Source: Diphasiastrum complanatum (Eukaryota; Streptophyta; Lycopodiopsida; Lycopodiales; Lycopodiaceae). From it: a stretch of DNA of 64,000 nucleotides. The stretch is taken from positions 64,992,158 through 65,056,157 of the forward strand of contig CM055095.1 in assembly GCA_029204225.1 (NCBI GenBank). Reading direction: 5' to 3'. Shown piece after piece: positions 1 through 11,703 of the stretch (position 1 is its first letter; every line of letters starts with the position of its first letter). The notes beneath the pieces were generated by a model. That model worked only from the letters and a program-made list of their open reading frames with translations, was not told the DNA's origin and searched no databases. Both the position numbers and the translations under genes were made by a program.

Positions 1-116
1 ATATGGCATGAGACTTGTGAAAGAGTTTCTAGAACTAGACATATGGGAACTAGCCCCACTATCTATCCACCATATTTCTTCATTCTTGAAAGGAAAAGAT
101 GAAAAACTAGACATCA

Positions 117-1049
117 TTAAAGAATCCACTTTTTCACTATCAACACCCTCACACTCTTTCTCATTAGTAAGGTTAGCTTGCTTAGATTGGTTCTTCTTCT
201 TGAAACAGTTTGATGCATAGTGGCCTTTCTTGCCATAGAAGAAACATTTGATCTTTGACAGCTTCTTCTTAACAATGGATGTTGCAACTTGTGAGGGTTG
301 ATCCTCACTACCTTCTTTGGATTTGTCCTTCTTGAAGTGTTGTTGACCTTTGCCCTTGCCTCTTGGCTTGTTCTTGGTGAAGAGTGCTTTGTCATCTCCA
401 CCATCTTTCAATGAAAGTTTGTTGATCCTCAGCATCTTGTTCTCTTGCCTGCTTTCTTCAGCAATGAGAACACCTTGAAGAGTCTCCAAGGATGGAAGTT
501 CTTCCTTGACAACATAAGTCTACAGGATGGAAGTTCTTCCCTGACAGCATAAGTCTGCACAATATTGTCGTACTCATCTCTAAGTCCATTAAGGACTACT
601 TGAACAAGTTCAGTGTTCTTAAAAGCATCTCCAATACCAGCTAACTCTTGATGAAGATCTTTTACTCTCATTACATAAGATGAAGCACTCTCATCTACTC
701 TCTGATAACTTAGAAAGATTTGGTTTCTAAGTGTAAGCAATCTAGAAGTACTCTTAATCTCATAGATTGGTTTGAGAGTGTCCCAAGCCTCCTTGGCAGT
801 GGTGCATGTACTGATCTCTCTTAACACTTCAATTGTGACATTTACTTTTATGAAATGAAGGGCAATTTTGGTTCTTTTATTGAATGATGTAGCTTCATTA
901 GGTGCTGCAGGTTCTTCTCCAACTCCACTTACAATGTCCATTATATCCTATAGAATCAATAATGGTTCCATTATAATCTTCCACATTGCATAATTGGAAG
1001 ATGTTAATCTCTCACTATGCTCCAAGAAATGTGAACCCGATGAAGACAT
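117..1049 (-). pseudogene. copia gag fragment, broken
   Basis: Read on the minus strand from an ATG at 1049, this encodes the N-terminal half of a Ty1/copia gag. A leader of the form LEHSERLTSSNYAMWK is followed by the UBN2-type capsid region (TAKEAWDTLKPIYE, SYVMRVKDLHQELAGIGD). In-frame TAG at 948-950 sits where related copies in this window have Gln, so the first third is cut off. A frameshift follows near 430-480, where a 20-nt stretch is duplicated. The zinc knuckle lies at 205-246 and reads CFFYGKKGHYASNC, so the second Cys of the CX2CX4HX4C motif is Tyr. Gag forms the virus-like particle and binds RNA. This copy is surely dead. It resembles the gags of copia families 1 and 2 in the right part of the window. 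Confidence 0.85.
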
Positions 1050-1814
1050 ATTCACTATGAGAAATTCTAGTAATGAGAAAGATGGAGTTGAAAATGTTGC
1101 TTGCTATTTCAACCTAGGATCTAACACTTATAATGTTGATCCAACCTATGAAAGCTAGCAACAGAATGTGAGATCCAGCTCTCAACAGAAAGAATCAATC
1201 TATCTTGAATTTGGATCTTGCCTCAATCATAGAAATGAAGCACATACAAGTATGAAGTCTATCTCTCCCATGAGTTTCAAAGAACTGATAAACTCTCTAG
1301 GAACTTACTTTCAACTCAGATACAATAATTTGTGTGAAATGAAAAGTCTAAGACCTCAAAAACTCACTTTTATCCAATTCTACATGATTGATAATGAAAA
1401 TTGAAAAAATTGGTGAAAAGAACTGATGTGTGCTCACTTTGGCATATCTCACGAGATGAGTACTCTCTCAAACTCTCTGATTGCCTAAAAATCTTCTAAA
1501 AAAAACAAATCAAATTGATTCAAAAACTTGAGCAACACATTCTACTCTTCAATACCTATCCAACAAGCTATAGAACATCAAATTTGGATCATTCCTTGAG
1601 AAGTAGCACTCAAACAAAGAGGGCTGATTTCACATGTGTGAGATCTCTGTCTGTACAAGGCTCAGTTGGAGCAGATCAGGCTTGATTTGGTCCACTTATG
1701 ATCCATATATGGCTTGTTTGTCAGCGAGTTTGGATTCCTCTCCCAAATTCGAGTTCATGCAAGCAAAAGCACTTATGTTCAGATGTATACACCATCACCT
1801 CTACAAAGCATGAA
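1050..1814 (-). other. untranslated leader of the minus-strand copia
   Basis: This stretch between the gag start and the primer-binding site has no coding similarity I recognise. It is AT-rich and fits the 5' untranslated leader of the minus-strand element. It carries a CACATGTG palindrome at 1631-1638, a motif that recurs in other copia leaders and LTRs of this window. Confidence 0.5.
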
Positions 1815-1826
1815 GCTCTGATACCA
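1815..1826 (-). other. primer-binding site (initiator Met tRNA)
   Basis: On the minus strand this reads TGGTATCAGAGC, complementary to the 3' end of the plant initiator Met tRNA and the usual minus-strand primer site of plant copia elements. It abuts a sequence ending in CA (minus strand), as expected at an LTR end. Confidence 0.85.
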
Positions 1827-2290
1827 TGTAAAGTTTTTAGCATGTGTGAACTTCACCACACACCTTACAGGATCTTAATGACGTGTTGTGATTGCACAAG
1901 ATTGATCAATGAACAGATTACTTGAAAAATCTAAGGCAAGGGCACAATGGCATACATCAGACTGAAAAAACTAACTTCTTACTATGAGGAATGTATATTA
2001 GAAATAATTCTAAGTGCTCACTATGGGAAAAATAGCCTACTCGGTAGAGAGAGAAAATCAAGTCATAAAACCTGGGTAGAGAGAGAATGAGCCCAAAACA
2101 CCAAAATCTCAATATTCACAATATGGCAAAACATGCCAAAGTTTCCCTACATCAAAGAGGCTCAAATTCCTACAATGAAGTTTCATGGATAGTCCACTTT
2201 ACTTAGTTAACTCAACTAACAGGGATCCACATGTAAAACTGCATGCATGGATATTGCATGTACTACATGTCACCTCTCAAAATTGCCTAG
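1827..2290 (-). repeat. 5' LTR of minus-strand copia, outer end not fixed
   Basis: The inner end is fixed by the PBS: on the plus strand the LTR opens with TGTAAAG at 1827. The outer end is not readable because no second copy exists in the window. 2290 is only a guess, and the LTR may reach about 2.6 kb. No protein coding is seen. Confidence 0.4.
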
Positions 2291-2804
2291 ACATGTGTAG
2301 ATCATGAAAACTATTTTGCATGTTGCATGCACTGACTGCATGTTTCTTGCATGCACACTGAATGACTTTGCATGCAATCTAAACTTTTGCATGACATCAA
2401 GATTGAATCTACCTAGCTCAAACTCGACTATTCTAGAAGGTTGTGTGCTCAATTCACATACCTTTATGTACAATAGAATAGACAATGGAAATAAGATAGG
2501 CATGGCCCCAAAACTCGAGAAAGGAAGATATAATTTTACTAATCTTCACAGCACCAACTCCCCTGACATAAGAATGTTGTAATACTGGCACAAGTGGAAG
2601 ATGTGGGCTACGTATGCTACTAGCTTGCCATGCTTCATCAACCTGTGGAAGGCCTTGAAAGTAATGGCAGCAAAATTAATCTGCTCTCCCTTGATGACCA
2701 AGAGCAGATATCAAATATTTGTAATTGCAATTGTTGCCTCTGCGTGCGCTGCAAAGAGGACTTGGAGATCAGGTCATTGTTGCATGGCAACCTCAATTGG
2801 ATTC

Positions 2805-4258
2805 ATGTTGGAAGCCAATGATAGGCTTACCTCAAGTAACTAGTCATTGTGGAAAGTGAGGATGGATTCACTTCTTGAGATGAATGATGTTTTGGATATT
2901 GTTGTGGGTTTGGAGGAGAGACCAGCAACACAACAAGATCAAGTGAGATATGACAAGAGAGCCAAGAAGGCTCTACACATGATAAAGATGAAGTTACCAA
3001 TGAGCTTCTCAAGGAAGTTGGTAAGTGCACATCATTTTTGGAAGCTTGGAATTCATTGAAGAAGCTTTATGAATCCAAGTCCACTTCTAGAGTGTTGACT
3101 CTAAGAAGGCAAATCTTTTCTTGTTTGCAAAAGGATGAAAAAAGTCCAAGTACTTTTGTTTTGAGGATGAAAGCATTTAATGATGAGTTGGCTTGCATTG
3201 ATGAAAGCATTAAGGAAGGAGAGCTTATTCAAGTGATTTTTAATGGCTTGTTGGATGCTCATGCTAACATTGTTCAAAGTATTGCTATTCAAAAGACTTT
3301 GCCAAGCTTGATGGATCTTCAAGAGATCTTGATCAATGAAGAATATAGGCTTCAAGCAAGAGGTGGATCTACATCGACACTTCAAGAGGATGCTATGTTC
3401 TCAGAGAAAAAATTCAAGGGCAAAACCAAAAGTAAGTGGTCTAAAGGGCAAGATCAAGTGGATGCTTCTTCAAGTGGCAAAAAGAAGGATAGATCAAAGC
3501 TCAAGTGGTTCTATTGTGGCATCAAAGGACACTTTGCAAGTGAGTGCTACAAGAAGAAGAGAGATCAAGGAGACAAGCAAGTAATTTTACTATTGATAAG
3601 GATGGTTTGGATGTTCAAGATGCAAATGATGATGCTTTAGTGATGTCTTCATGTATGCTTGCTAATTATGGAGATCTAGATCCTTGGTGGATTGATAGTG
3701 GAGCAAGTTCACACATGACCTTTCACAAAGAGTACTTCACTTCTTTGTTGGCATATGGAGATGACAAGAGGGTGATCTACACGGCCAATGATGGTGAGTG
3801 TGCAATCGAAGGGAATGGCACGATTCCCATTTCTCTCTCTACAAATAGGAATGTTCATTTGGAGGATGTCTTGTTTATTCCATCTAGTGCTTAGTGTGAG
3901 TCAAATGCTAAGTAAAGGCCTCAAGGTGGAGTTTGATGGAGATGTTTGTATGATCAAAAGGAAGGATGTCTTGATTGGAAAAGGTAAAAGGCAAGAGAAG
4001 TTGTTCAAACTAGATGCTTGTGTTATTGCTAACCAAGTTGGATGTGTTGCAAGGGAGTAAATACCTGTTCAAGAGGTTTGGCATAAAAGGATGGGACACC
4101 TCAACTTCAAGTCATTGGAGATAATGGCTAGGAAGAAGATTGTGATAGGTCTTCCAAGTTCCTTAAGTGGCATCAAGCATGCTTGTGAGTCTTGTGCTTT
4201 GTCTAAGTCACATAGACTACCTTATCACAAAAGTCAATATCATCAAATTGGCAGCTCA
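2805..4258 (+). pseudogene. copia gag-protease-pre-integrase, broken
   Basis: The order is normal. A gag N-terminus (FMLEANDRLTSSN, then TAG at the expected Tyr) starts near 2805. The capsid region runs to about 3480, with a frameshift near 2993. The zinc knuckle at about 3510-3551 reads WFYCGIKGHFASEC, the first Cys replaced by Trp. A frameshift near 3583 leads to the aspartic protease WWIDSGASSHMT at about 3685-3720, with its catalytic Asp intact. After another frameshift near 3890 and a TAA at 4058-4060 comes the GAG-pre-integrase zinc region (VWHKRMGHLN, then CESCALSKSHRLP). Homology stops near 4250, before the integrase core. The gag is of the same broad type as copia families 1 and 2 but is a separate lineage. 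Confidence 0.85.
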
Positions 4259-4394
4259 ACAATACACTTGTGACAACTGGGCAGAATCTCCAACTGAATC
4301 AGACATTGTCCAAGTCAGACTGCCAAGTATGTAGTAGGCTTAATCCTGTTTGTAAACTACTCATTAATCATTCTTTTAATCGGTTAGCCATGTG

Positions 4395-4404
4395 TATATA
4401 TATA
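4395..4404 (+). promoter_or_regulatory. TATA box of the (CT)n LTR
   Basis: TATATATATA lies in the LTR upstream of the CT tract. The second LTR keeps a shorter version at 6199-6205. Confidence 0.5.
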
Positions 4405-4482
4405 GCGACTTATTAGTTGTTGTGCAGTTGGTGAAGAAGCTCCAACTACAAGTCCCATGAACATCCAGAGCACAATTGCATT

Positions 4483-4662
<180 letters not shown>

Positions 4663-5103
4663 AGAGTATTGATTCAAAGAGAACACGACTCTGTTCTGCA
4701 TTCAGATTGTATTTTCTATATGACTAATCAATCAATGTTCCAATAATCTAGGTCATGTATGCTAAATGCTGATCTTTATTCATGTTCTGGTTATTCGTTG
4801 TTAGTAGATTATATTGTTTTGTATGACTGATAGCGTTGTCAATTTATTGCTCTAGAGTGCCTCACCTAATACGCTTCCACAAAGCTAAAAATCTGTAATC
4901 AAGATACACGTGCATGTCTAGGGAATCGGCTTAGTCAATCCAGCAACTTCAAAACTGTGATTAATCAAGTAGGACAGACTTCGAGACTTCAAAATCGGTC
5001 TGATCACCAGACCGATAGACTTAGTTTCATGCATTGAGGATTCCATGTTGCTGCATTTGCTGCAATAGACATTGTCGGTTGATCCACCTGTCGAATCCCA
5101 ACA

Positions 5104-5163
5104 TGGTATCAGAGTGATTAATATCTGCTCCATGTTTATCTAATACCAATATGGTATCAGAGC
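5104..5163 (+). other. two primer-binding sites 48 bp apart
   Basis: TGGTATCAGAGT at 5104-5115 directly follows the LTR end. A second, perfect TGGTATCAGAGC stands at 5152-5163. The stretch between them repeats the ATACCAATATGG theme, so the site looks locally duplicated. Confidence 0.7.
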
Positions 5164-5278
5164 AGTTGTCTTGATATAGTGTAGACATTTGCTATAATTC
5201 TTTCTAGCCATATCAATCTACTATCTGCATTACACTCATCCTGAAATTCCAAATGGATTTGCAACTACAGTCTGCACA

Positions 5279-5650
5279 ATGGTAGACAAACTTGATGGTT
5301 CAAACTACCACTTGTGGAAATTCAAGATGAGAGTTGTACTGATGGCCAAGGAGCTTCAAAAAATAGTCGTTGGAACCGAACTACTTCCCAGTGTCGATGA
5401 GCAAGCCATTTCCAAATGAAAGCCGAGGGATAGCAAGGCATTTGTCTAGATCACCCTTAACATCTCCGACACACAGATTGGCAATATCACACAAGCCCAA
5501 TCTTCGAAAAGAGGTTTGGAATATATTGAGTACATTATATGAAGTGAGAGATGTCACTTCGAAGCTGAATTCTTTGTCATCATCGCACTTTATGTGAATG
5601 GTACGTTGTTGTTCAACAACAATATTGCTCTGACAAAGGATATGAAGAGG
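5279..5650 (+). pseudogene. copia gag N-terminal scrap
   Basis: From ATG at 5279 the frame reads MVDKLDGSNYHLWKFKMRVV, a DUF4219/UBN2-type copia gag start, 116 bp after the second primer-binding site. In-frame stops follow (TGA near 5417, TAG near 5447) before a recognisable KEVWNILSTLYE segment. Homology ends near 5650, where inverted RT sequence begins. A gag of this class should run about 250-300 residues. Confidence 0.7.
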
Positions 5651-5708
5651 AGTGAAACATTGTCTGCCCAATTTGCATATGTATATCCATTTATGGATAT
5701 CGAATGAA

Positions 5709-6122
5709 TCAACATCCCAATAGTAGATACATAGGTCGATAGTAGCTCATACATATCTGATTACTCTGAAAAGAGCTTTTCCAATGGATCATGCCATGAT
5801 TGGTTATGTACTGACTCAAGGAACTAATGGCGTATGCAAGATCTGGCCTGGTCAAGATCATTGCATACATCAGAGACCCGATAATAGATTGGTATGGATA
5901 CCCATTCATTTCCGTCTTCTTCTCATTAGTTTGAGGACACTATTCCTTGGATAATTTGAGACCTGGATCCATGGGATTATGTACAGGCTTGCAATTCATG
6001 AAATTGAATTTCATCATAAAATTATGAAAGTACCTTTGTTAGGTGATATAGAGAAACCTTCGACTTTAGTCTCTGTGGATTTGAGTCACGAGACAATATT
6101 GTGCTTCTCCAAGATCTGTGAC
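5709..6122 (-). pseudogene. inverted copia RT fragment
   Basis: The minus strand encodes the C-terminal half of a copia RT: TDLGEAQYCLVTQI near 6100, KPVHNPMDPGLKLSKE around 5970, and YQSIIGSLMYAMILTRPDLA with SSLSQYI around 5800-5880. Stops and frame changes interrupt it. It is antisense to the flanking LTRs and gag scrap, so it was brought in by inversion or by a separate insertion. Confidence 0.8.
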
Positions 6123-6690
<568 letters not shown>

Positions 6691-6691
6691 A

Positions 6692-7376
6692 AGATGCAAT
6701 TTATTTTATCACCTTCATAGATGATTACTCTAGATGATCTACAGTCATGTTCATTAAGCACAAATCAGAAGCCTTTGAATGCTTCAAAAAATTCAAGGCC
6801 ATGGCTGAGACTCAAACATCTACAAAGGTGAAAGCTCTTTGAACTGATGGCGGTGGTGAATACATCTCCAATGAGATGTCCAAATATCTAGTTGAGCACG
6901 TCATTCGAAGACAATTTGCAACTTCTACATGCCTTTTGCAAAATGGAGTTATAGAAAGGAAGAATTGAACGCTTCTCAACTTAGCCAGATCAATGCTACA
7001 TCAATCACACTTACCTATGAAATTATGGGCAGAAGCCACTACCACTGCCTGTTACGTACAGAACAGATCCAGCACTAAAGTTGTTAACAATAAGACTCAT
7101 GATCAAGTATGGCATAGACACAAGCCTAGTGTCACCCATTTAAAAATATTTGGTTGTATATGTTTCATTCATGTTTCTAAAAAGCTTAGGAAGAAACTGG
7201 ACAAGAGGTCAAATAAATGTATTTTCATTGGCTATCCTGATGAATATGAGGCTTATAAAGTTTATGATCCATCTACCAATGTAGTTTTTGTCTCTAGGGA
7301 TGTAATCTTCAAGAAAGGTACCTTCTATGACTTCAAACATCCATTGATAAATGTCATTTCATTCTATTTTACATAG
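6692..7376 (+). pseudogene. copia integrase core and C-terminus, 5'-truncated
   Basis: The frame opens in the integrase core at FITFIDDYSR. The second catalytic Asp is in TDGGGEY (about 6846) and the Glu in NGVIERKN (about 6943); the first Asp lies upstream of the truncation. The C-terminal part follows (HLKIFGCICFIHVSKKLRKK, IFIGYPDEYEAYKVYDPST). Three in-frame TGA codons fall at conserved Arg positions, fitting CGA to TGA change. Integrase inserts the cDNA into the chromosome; this copy is inactive. Confidence 0.85.
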
Positions 7377-8330
7377 TATAGAATCTTTTACTCATGATGT
7401 TTCTTCTACAGAACCTGCAACTACAGTTGCAAAAGCCACAAGTAGTCAACTGTGTCTCCAAACCAATCTAGCTCGAGCAGATCTGGAAAAATTCAAGAAG
7501 AAACACCAATCAATTTTGGTCAAACAGATGTTCAAAGATCCTCGAGAATTCGAACAATTCCTGAGACGTATGCATTTCAATCATTCTAAACTTTATCAAA
7601 AGATCCAGAGACCCTGGCCGAAGCAACTAACTCCACGGATGCTGTGAAGTGGCAAGAAGCTATAAAAAGTGAGTACAACTCTCTTTCGATGAACCAGACC
7701 TGGACATTGGTCGACTTCCCCACTCACAAGAGAGTCATTGACACCAAGTGGATCTTCAAGAAAAAATCAACTTTGATGGTTCCATCCGAAATGGAAAGCA
7801 TGGCTAGTGGCTAAAGGATTTACTCAAGTCCAAGGAGTGGATTATCAAAAAATATTTAGTCATGTTGTCAAAATGCAATCAATCAAGACTCTGATTGCGT
7901 TAGCAATGGCAGAAGACCTCGAAATACATCAAATGCTATGTCGAAGAGGAGCTGTATACCTTCCAGCCCGAAGGATTTGAAGTCAAAGGCCAGAAGCACA
8001 AGGTTTACAAGTTACACAAAGCAATTTGTGGATTGAAGGAAGCCGCAAGAGCTTGGTTCGAGAGGATCAACGCTTATCTCATTCAATTAGGATTTGTGAA
8101 TAATTTCGATGACGGTAACATTTATTTCAAATACATAGGTGTCAAGTCAGTTCACATAGCTCTGTACATAGATGATGCATTTATTTTATCTAACGACACT
8201 TTCTTACTACCACACTACTAAGAGTGATTTATTAAAAGAATTTGACATGACTAATCTAGGCACTCTTCATTCATTATTACGAATATACATCACTAGGGAT
8301 AGATTGCATAAGAAAATCTATCTTCACCAG
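7377..8330 (+). pseudogene. copia linker and reverse transcriptase, internal deletion
   Basis: The RT start (WQEAIKSEYNSLSMNQTWTL, KRVIDTKWIFKK) lies around 7650-7760, then LVAKGFTQVQGVDYQKIFS and EDLEIHQM up to about 7935. The next residues should be the D-V-K-T-A-F-L-N-G block with the first catalytic Asp. It is missing, and the frame resumes at YVEEELYTFQPEGFE. LHKAICGLKEAARAW follows, then the second catalytic block as YIDDAFIL near 8168. Several frameshifts occur. The last recognisable RT residues before foreign DNA are IYLHQ near 8330. Confidence 0.8.
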
Positions 8331-8512
8331 TAACTGCAATGCCTTTGCCTTTATCTGCTCTGCTAGGTCCAAAACCGTTTTGGTTTACAGGTACTGTAGT
8401 AGTAGGTTGCCTCTCGAAACTTTCTTCGTCTGATTCGTCACTCGAATACAAAGCGACTCGAACATCTTCGTCTAAGTGTTCATCCTCTGCTCCCTCTGTC
8501 ACAGTTGGCAGA
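8331..8512 (-). other. foreign insert with a short acidic minus-strand ORF
   Basis: RT homology stops after IYLHQ and resumes at TIMYVVLCTRPDLAY near 8519, with the expected residues between replaced by about 180 bp of unrelated sequence. On its minus strand, read from an ATG at 8502, it encodes a 69-residue acidic, Ser-rich peptide (VALYSSDESDEESFE, then basic ADKGKGIAVTG). I do not recognise it. It resembles low-complexity linkers of retrotransposon gag proteins but could also be a captured host exon. Confidence 0.5.
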
Positions 8513-9212
8513 TCATAGTACTATCATGTATGTCGTGCTTTGCACCAGACCGGATTTAGCATACATTATTAGCACACTGAGTCAATACATTTCTAATCCT
8601 AGGATCTCACATTGTAAAGCATTAAAGAGAGTTATGAGATATATTCAAGGAAGTCTAGATCATGTTTTATGCTATGATGGAAATGCTATTGATCCAATGG
8701 TTCTTCAAGGCTACTCCGACTCAGATTGGAGAGCAAATGCCTCAACCAGAAAATCCATTTCTGGATTCTGTTTCTTTTTGGCAGGGGGATCGATCTCATG
8801 GAACTCAAGAAAGTAGAAATCAGTTGTGCTCTCTTCAATCGAAGTGGAGTACATCGCAACATGCCAAGCTTCAAAAGAAGCTATATGGATCAGACTACTA
8901 CTTCATGATCTACATCACACTCAAATTAATGCTACCACCATTCTGTGTGACAATATCAGTTGTATTTCACTGTCTCTGAATTCCAGATTTCATGGCAGGT
9001 CTAAGCATATTGAAATCCAATATTATTTTATTAGGAAAAAAATTTTCTCAGGACAAGTAATTCTTCAATACTGTTGCACAACAAAAATGGTTGCAGACAT
9101 ATTCACCAAAGCTCTTCCTAGGATCAAGCACCAAAAGATTTTCAACTTGTTAAACCTAACGAAGATTGTCAAGGCACCAACCGTGACCTTAAGGAAGACT
9201 GTTGGAAATTAA
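8513..9212 (+). pseudogene. copia RT end and RNase H
   Basis: CTRPDLAYIISTLSQYISNP closes the RT. RNase H follows with the first acidic block GYSDSDWRA (about 8710), a TAG at 8814-8816 after GSISWNSRK, SSIEVEYIA with the catalytic Glu (about 8830), LCDN with the third acidic residue (about 8948), and the conserved FHGRSKHIEIQYYFIRKK and DIFTKALP. The frame is otherwise open to the stop at 9210-9212, which lies 12 bp inside the 3' LTR. Confidence 0.85.
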
Positions 9213-10206
9213 GCTCACAGTTTTCTCCTTGGTGATACAATCCATTTAAAACTCTTCTTGCACATTTTTTGATCACTGATCTAGGGTCGGATGCAACCTA
9301 TTATCTTGTTTCTATATCTGCTCACCTGATACCTGCAAGAATTACAGTTTCCTGTTTTGCTACCTACATATTTGGTCATATTTCTTAACACAGACTGCAG
9401 ACTTGTAGAACTACGCACAGTCCAAAGGGTAACTATGCTTGACTTTTTCCAACATTTGCATGTCAAAGAATCGAAGTACATTAAGGACCTGGCCATTTTT
9501 AATGTCTTCAACATTAAATGAATGAGTCTATGGTCGAAATGTGATGTAACGATGAACCGCCAGACCACCGCCAAGGCAAAGCTGCATTCTATGTGCGAAG
9601 GGAACAAACCACAATGTAGCCGCAAGCTACCTCAAGGAACCATCGAAGGCACCGTTCATCTACCGCCAAGGCACCGCAAGGAACCGCCAAGGCATCGCAT
9701 GAGTCAACCCTGTGATCTCTCAATGAAGACCAGTGACCAAATGGAACCTCAAGCTACAATTTGCAATCAACATTGCGACCATTAGAAACTGCCAAGTCAA
9801 TGATTATGGTCTACCTACGGCTTTAATGATGGCGGAACTTCACAACTAATCTTCATGCTCTCAAAGCAGAGCTTAAACTTGACTGATGTATGATCTAAAT
9901 AGATGTTGTTGTACACTGTTTCACGATCAAGTTTGATGTAAAATAATCTTGTAATTAGTTAAATGATTCTTGTAACTACAAGAACGATGTGTATAAATAC
10001 ATCTCCGGCTCTCATTTAGCGCAAGGACACAAAGAGAGAAAAACCTGAAATCTATTTGTTGCTTATGTTCCTGACAAGCATTTAGTGTAATATACAATCT
10101 ATGTCCAATGTAGATGTTTTCATGTTGTGTTTGTTTGCACTCTTGTCAAAATCATTCACTCACTCTAACTGATCACGGACACCTCTGACTCCTAAGAATC
10201 CGATCA
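9200..10206 (+). repeat. copia 3' LTR
   Basis: The left end TGTTGGAAATTAAGC follows a purine-rich AAGGAAGAC right at the end of pol, a common copia 3' LTR start. The right end is inferred at ...CCGATCA (10206), since minus-strand RT homology starts at 10207-10215. A TATA box stands at 9992-9999. No second copy is in the window, so the length (about 1007 bp) is inferred. The stretch 9560-9700 repeats ACCGCCAAGGCA several times. Confidence 0.6.
9992..9999 (+). promoter_or_regulatory. TATA box in LTR
   Basis: TATAAATA, 8 bp after a palindrome with 8-bp arms (TTCTTGTA-AC-TACAAGAA at 9967-9984). Its position in the last quarter of the LTR fits the U3/R promoter. Confidence 0.6.
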
Positions 10207-10671
10207 GAAAACTTCAAGGTCGGCTGCAGATGCATATGAAAGAAGTAAACGAATTGAAGCATGCTTTATTACAGGACTGCAGGTTTCTGAATAATCCAGA
10301 TCTAGAATCTGGGAGAAGCCTTTGGCTAAAAATCTGGCCTTGTATCAATTTATTTTCCCTTCAGCATCATACTTCACTTTGAATAACTACTTGCATGAGA
10401 TCAAATTTCGATCCTTTGGTAGCTCAGTTATAGTCCACGTTTGATTCTCAATCAGAGAATCAAATTCTGCATCCATGGCTACTTTCCATTGGTCAACATC
10501 ATGTGTTGACATTGCCTGATGAACTGCATTTGGTTCCTGCACAAAATAGTAGGCCGGATCATCCATGAATCGGGATGGAGGCTGTCTGGGTTGGTTTGAT
10601 CTTCTAGGTTGAATTCGACCCTTTGATGTTGTTGTTGAGGTTTCACTCACTGTTAGCCGATATTTTCGCAT
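10204..10671 (-). pseudogene. copia linker and RT N-terminus
   Basis: Minus strand: a Ser/Thr/Arg-rich linker, then FVQEPNAVHQAMSTHDVDQWKVAMDAEFDSL (split across about 10450-10550 in this description: FVQEPNAVHQAM, WKVAMDAEFDSL), then ENQTWTITELPKDRNLISCK, a TAG at the conserved Trp, LFKVKYDAEGKIN, a TGA at a conserved Arg, and YKARFLAKGFSQILDLDYSE to DLEVF. It ends where the first RT Asp block should begin, abutting the LTR on its left. Confidence 0.8.
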
Positions 10672-11694
10672 GGAAAAATAGGCTAATATTGAAGTTTAAG
10701 TTCGCAATAACTAAAAAATCGGCATGTAAAACCCGGTTATTAGAAAAAAATCGACACAAATTTGCCTTAGAATTGGGTCCCAGCCACCTCTAAAGTGGCT
10801 AGACGCAGTTTTAAAGTAAGAAATTGACTTTCGAGAAAAACTGTCAAAAATATTTTGTGGTAAAGTTTTGTAAGACCGAGCCAAAAGTGCCGGTTTCAGC
10901 CCGTCCTAAATGAGGCTAGATCAAATTTTGCGGCCTTAGAAATGGCCGATAAATATTTTACGGCTTTTCAAAAAAATGACTAGTTGTAAAAAATAGCCAA
11001 TATGACCGTGCTAAAATCCCACCATGTACTGAGTCTATTTTTTACCAATATATGATCACTCAATGTATTTTTCAGGGAAACCGTGTTGTCGTGGGAGCCC
11101 TAGTCATGAATGCCAAAAAAGTCAACCACAGAAAGAAAAACTGAGAAAAAAATTTTTCAGATAAAAATGGGACCAGAAAATATGAATTCAGTGTCAAGGA
11201 ATCACAAAAACCCTAATGGCAAAATTTGGGCAATTAACGAAATATGCGGGCCAAGTAATTACCCAACAGACCAAAAACCTAGACAAATGAGCAGTAGGCG
11301 CACGGCCCTTGAAAAATCGAAGAAAAGCCAAAAACAAAGGTACCCAAAGAAAAATGAAGATGACCTACTAAAAACAGGGATTGAAAAAGGGCTTCACCCA
11401 TAATTTGGATAATAAATGCTAAAACACCTTGGAGGCTAAAAAAATTGGGAGGTACACCCACTAGCCATTGACATTTTGGGCTTCTAGGGGAAAACTTGAA
11501 TGGCCTCCCTAGCCTTTGACAAAAATGGCCTCTTGGCTAGTTTTGGAAGAGAGCCTTGAATGCACCACTCCCCCACTCTCTTATGGAGGCCACTAGGTGT
11601 ACTATCAAATGGGTTGAGGACAAATGGCAAAGAGGGCTTGAAGGGCATGGGAATTGACAAGGCCTCATTTTGAAGGGGGAACCTTGAGAATTGC

Positions 11695-11703
11695 TATAAA
11701 AGG
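11695..11703 (+). promoter_or_regulatory. TATA box, probable LTR promoter
   Basis: TATAAAAGG in a context like that of plant LTR promoters. No coding region follows, so it more likely belongs to a degenerate LTR than to a host gene. Confidence 0.45.

Noticed and set aside
2630-2821. Cys-rich 63-residue ORF (CNCNCCLCVRC)
   Set aside because: Short, unsupported by neighbours and without known spacing of zinc ligands. It lies in front of a copia gag and is probably leader sequence.
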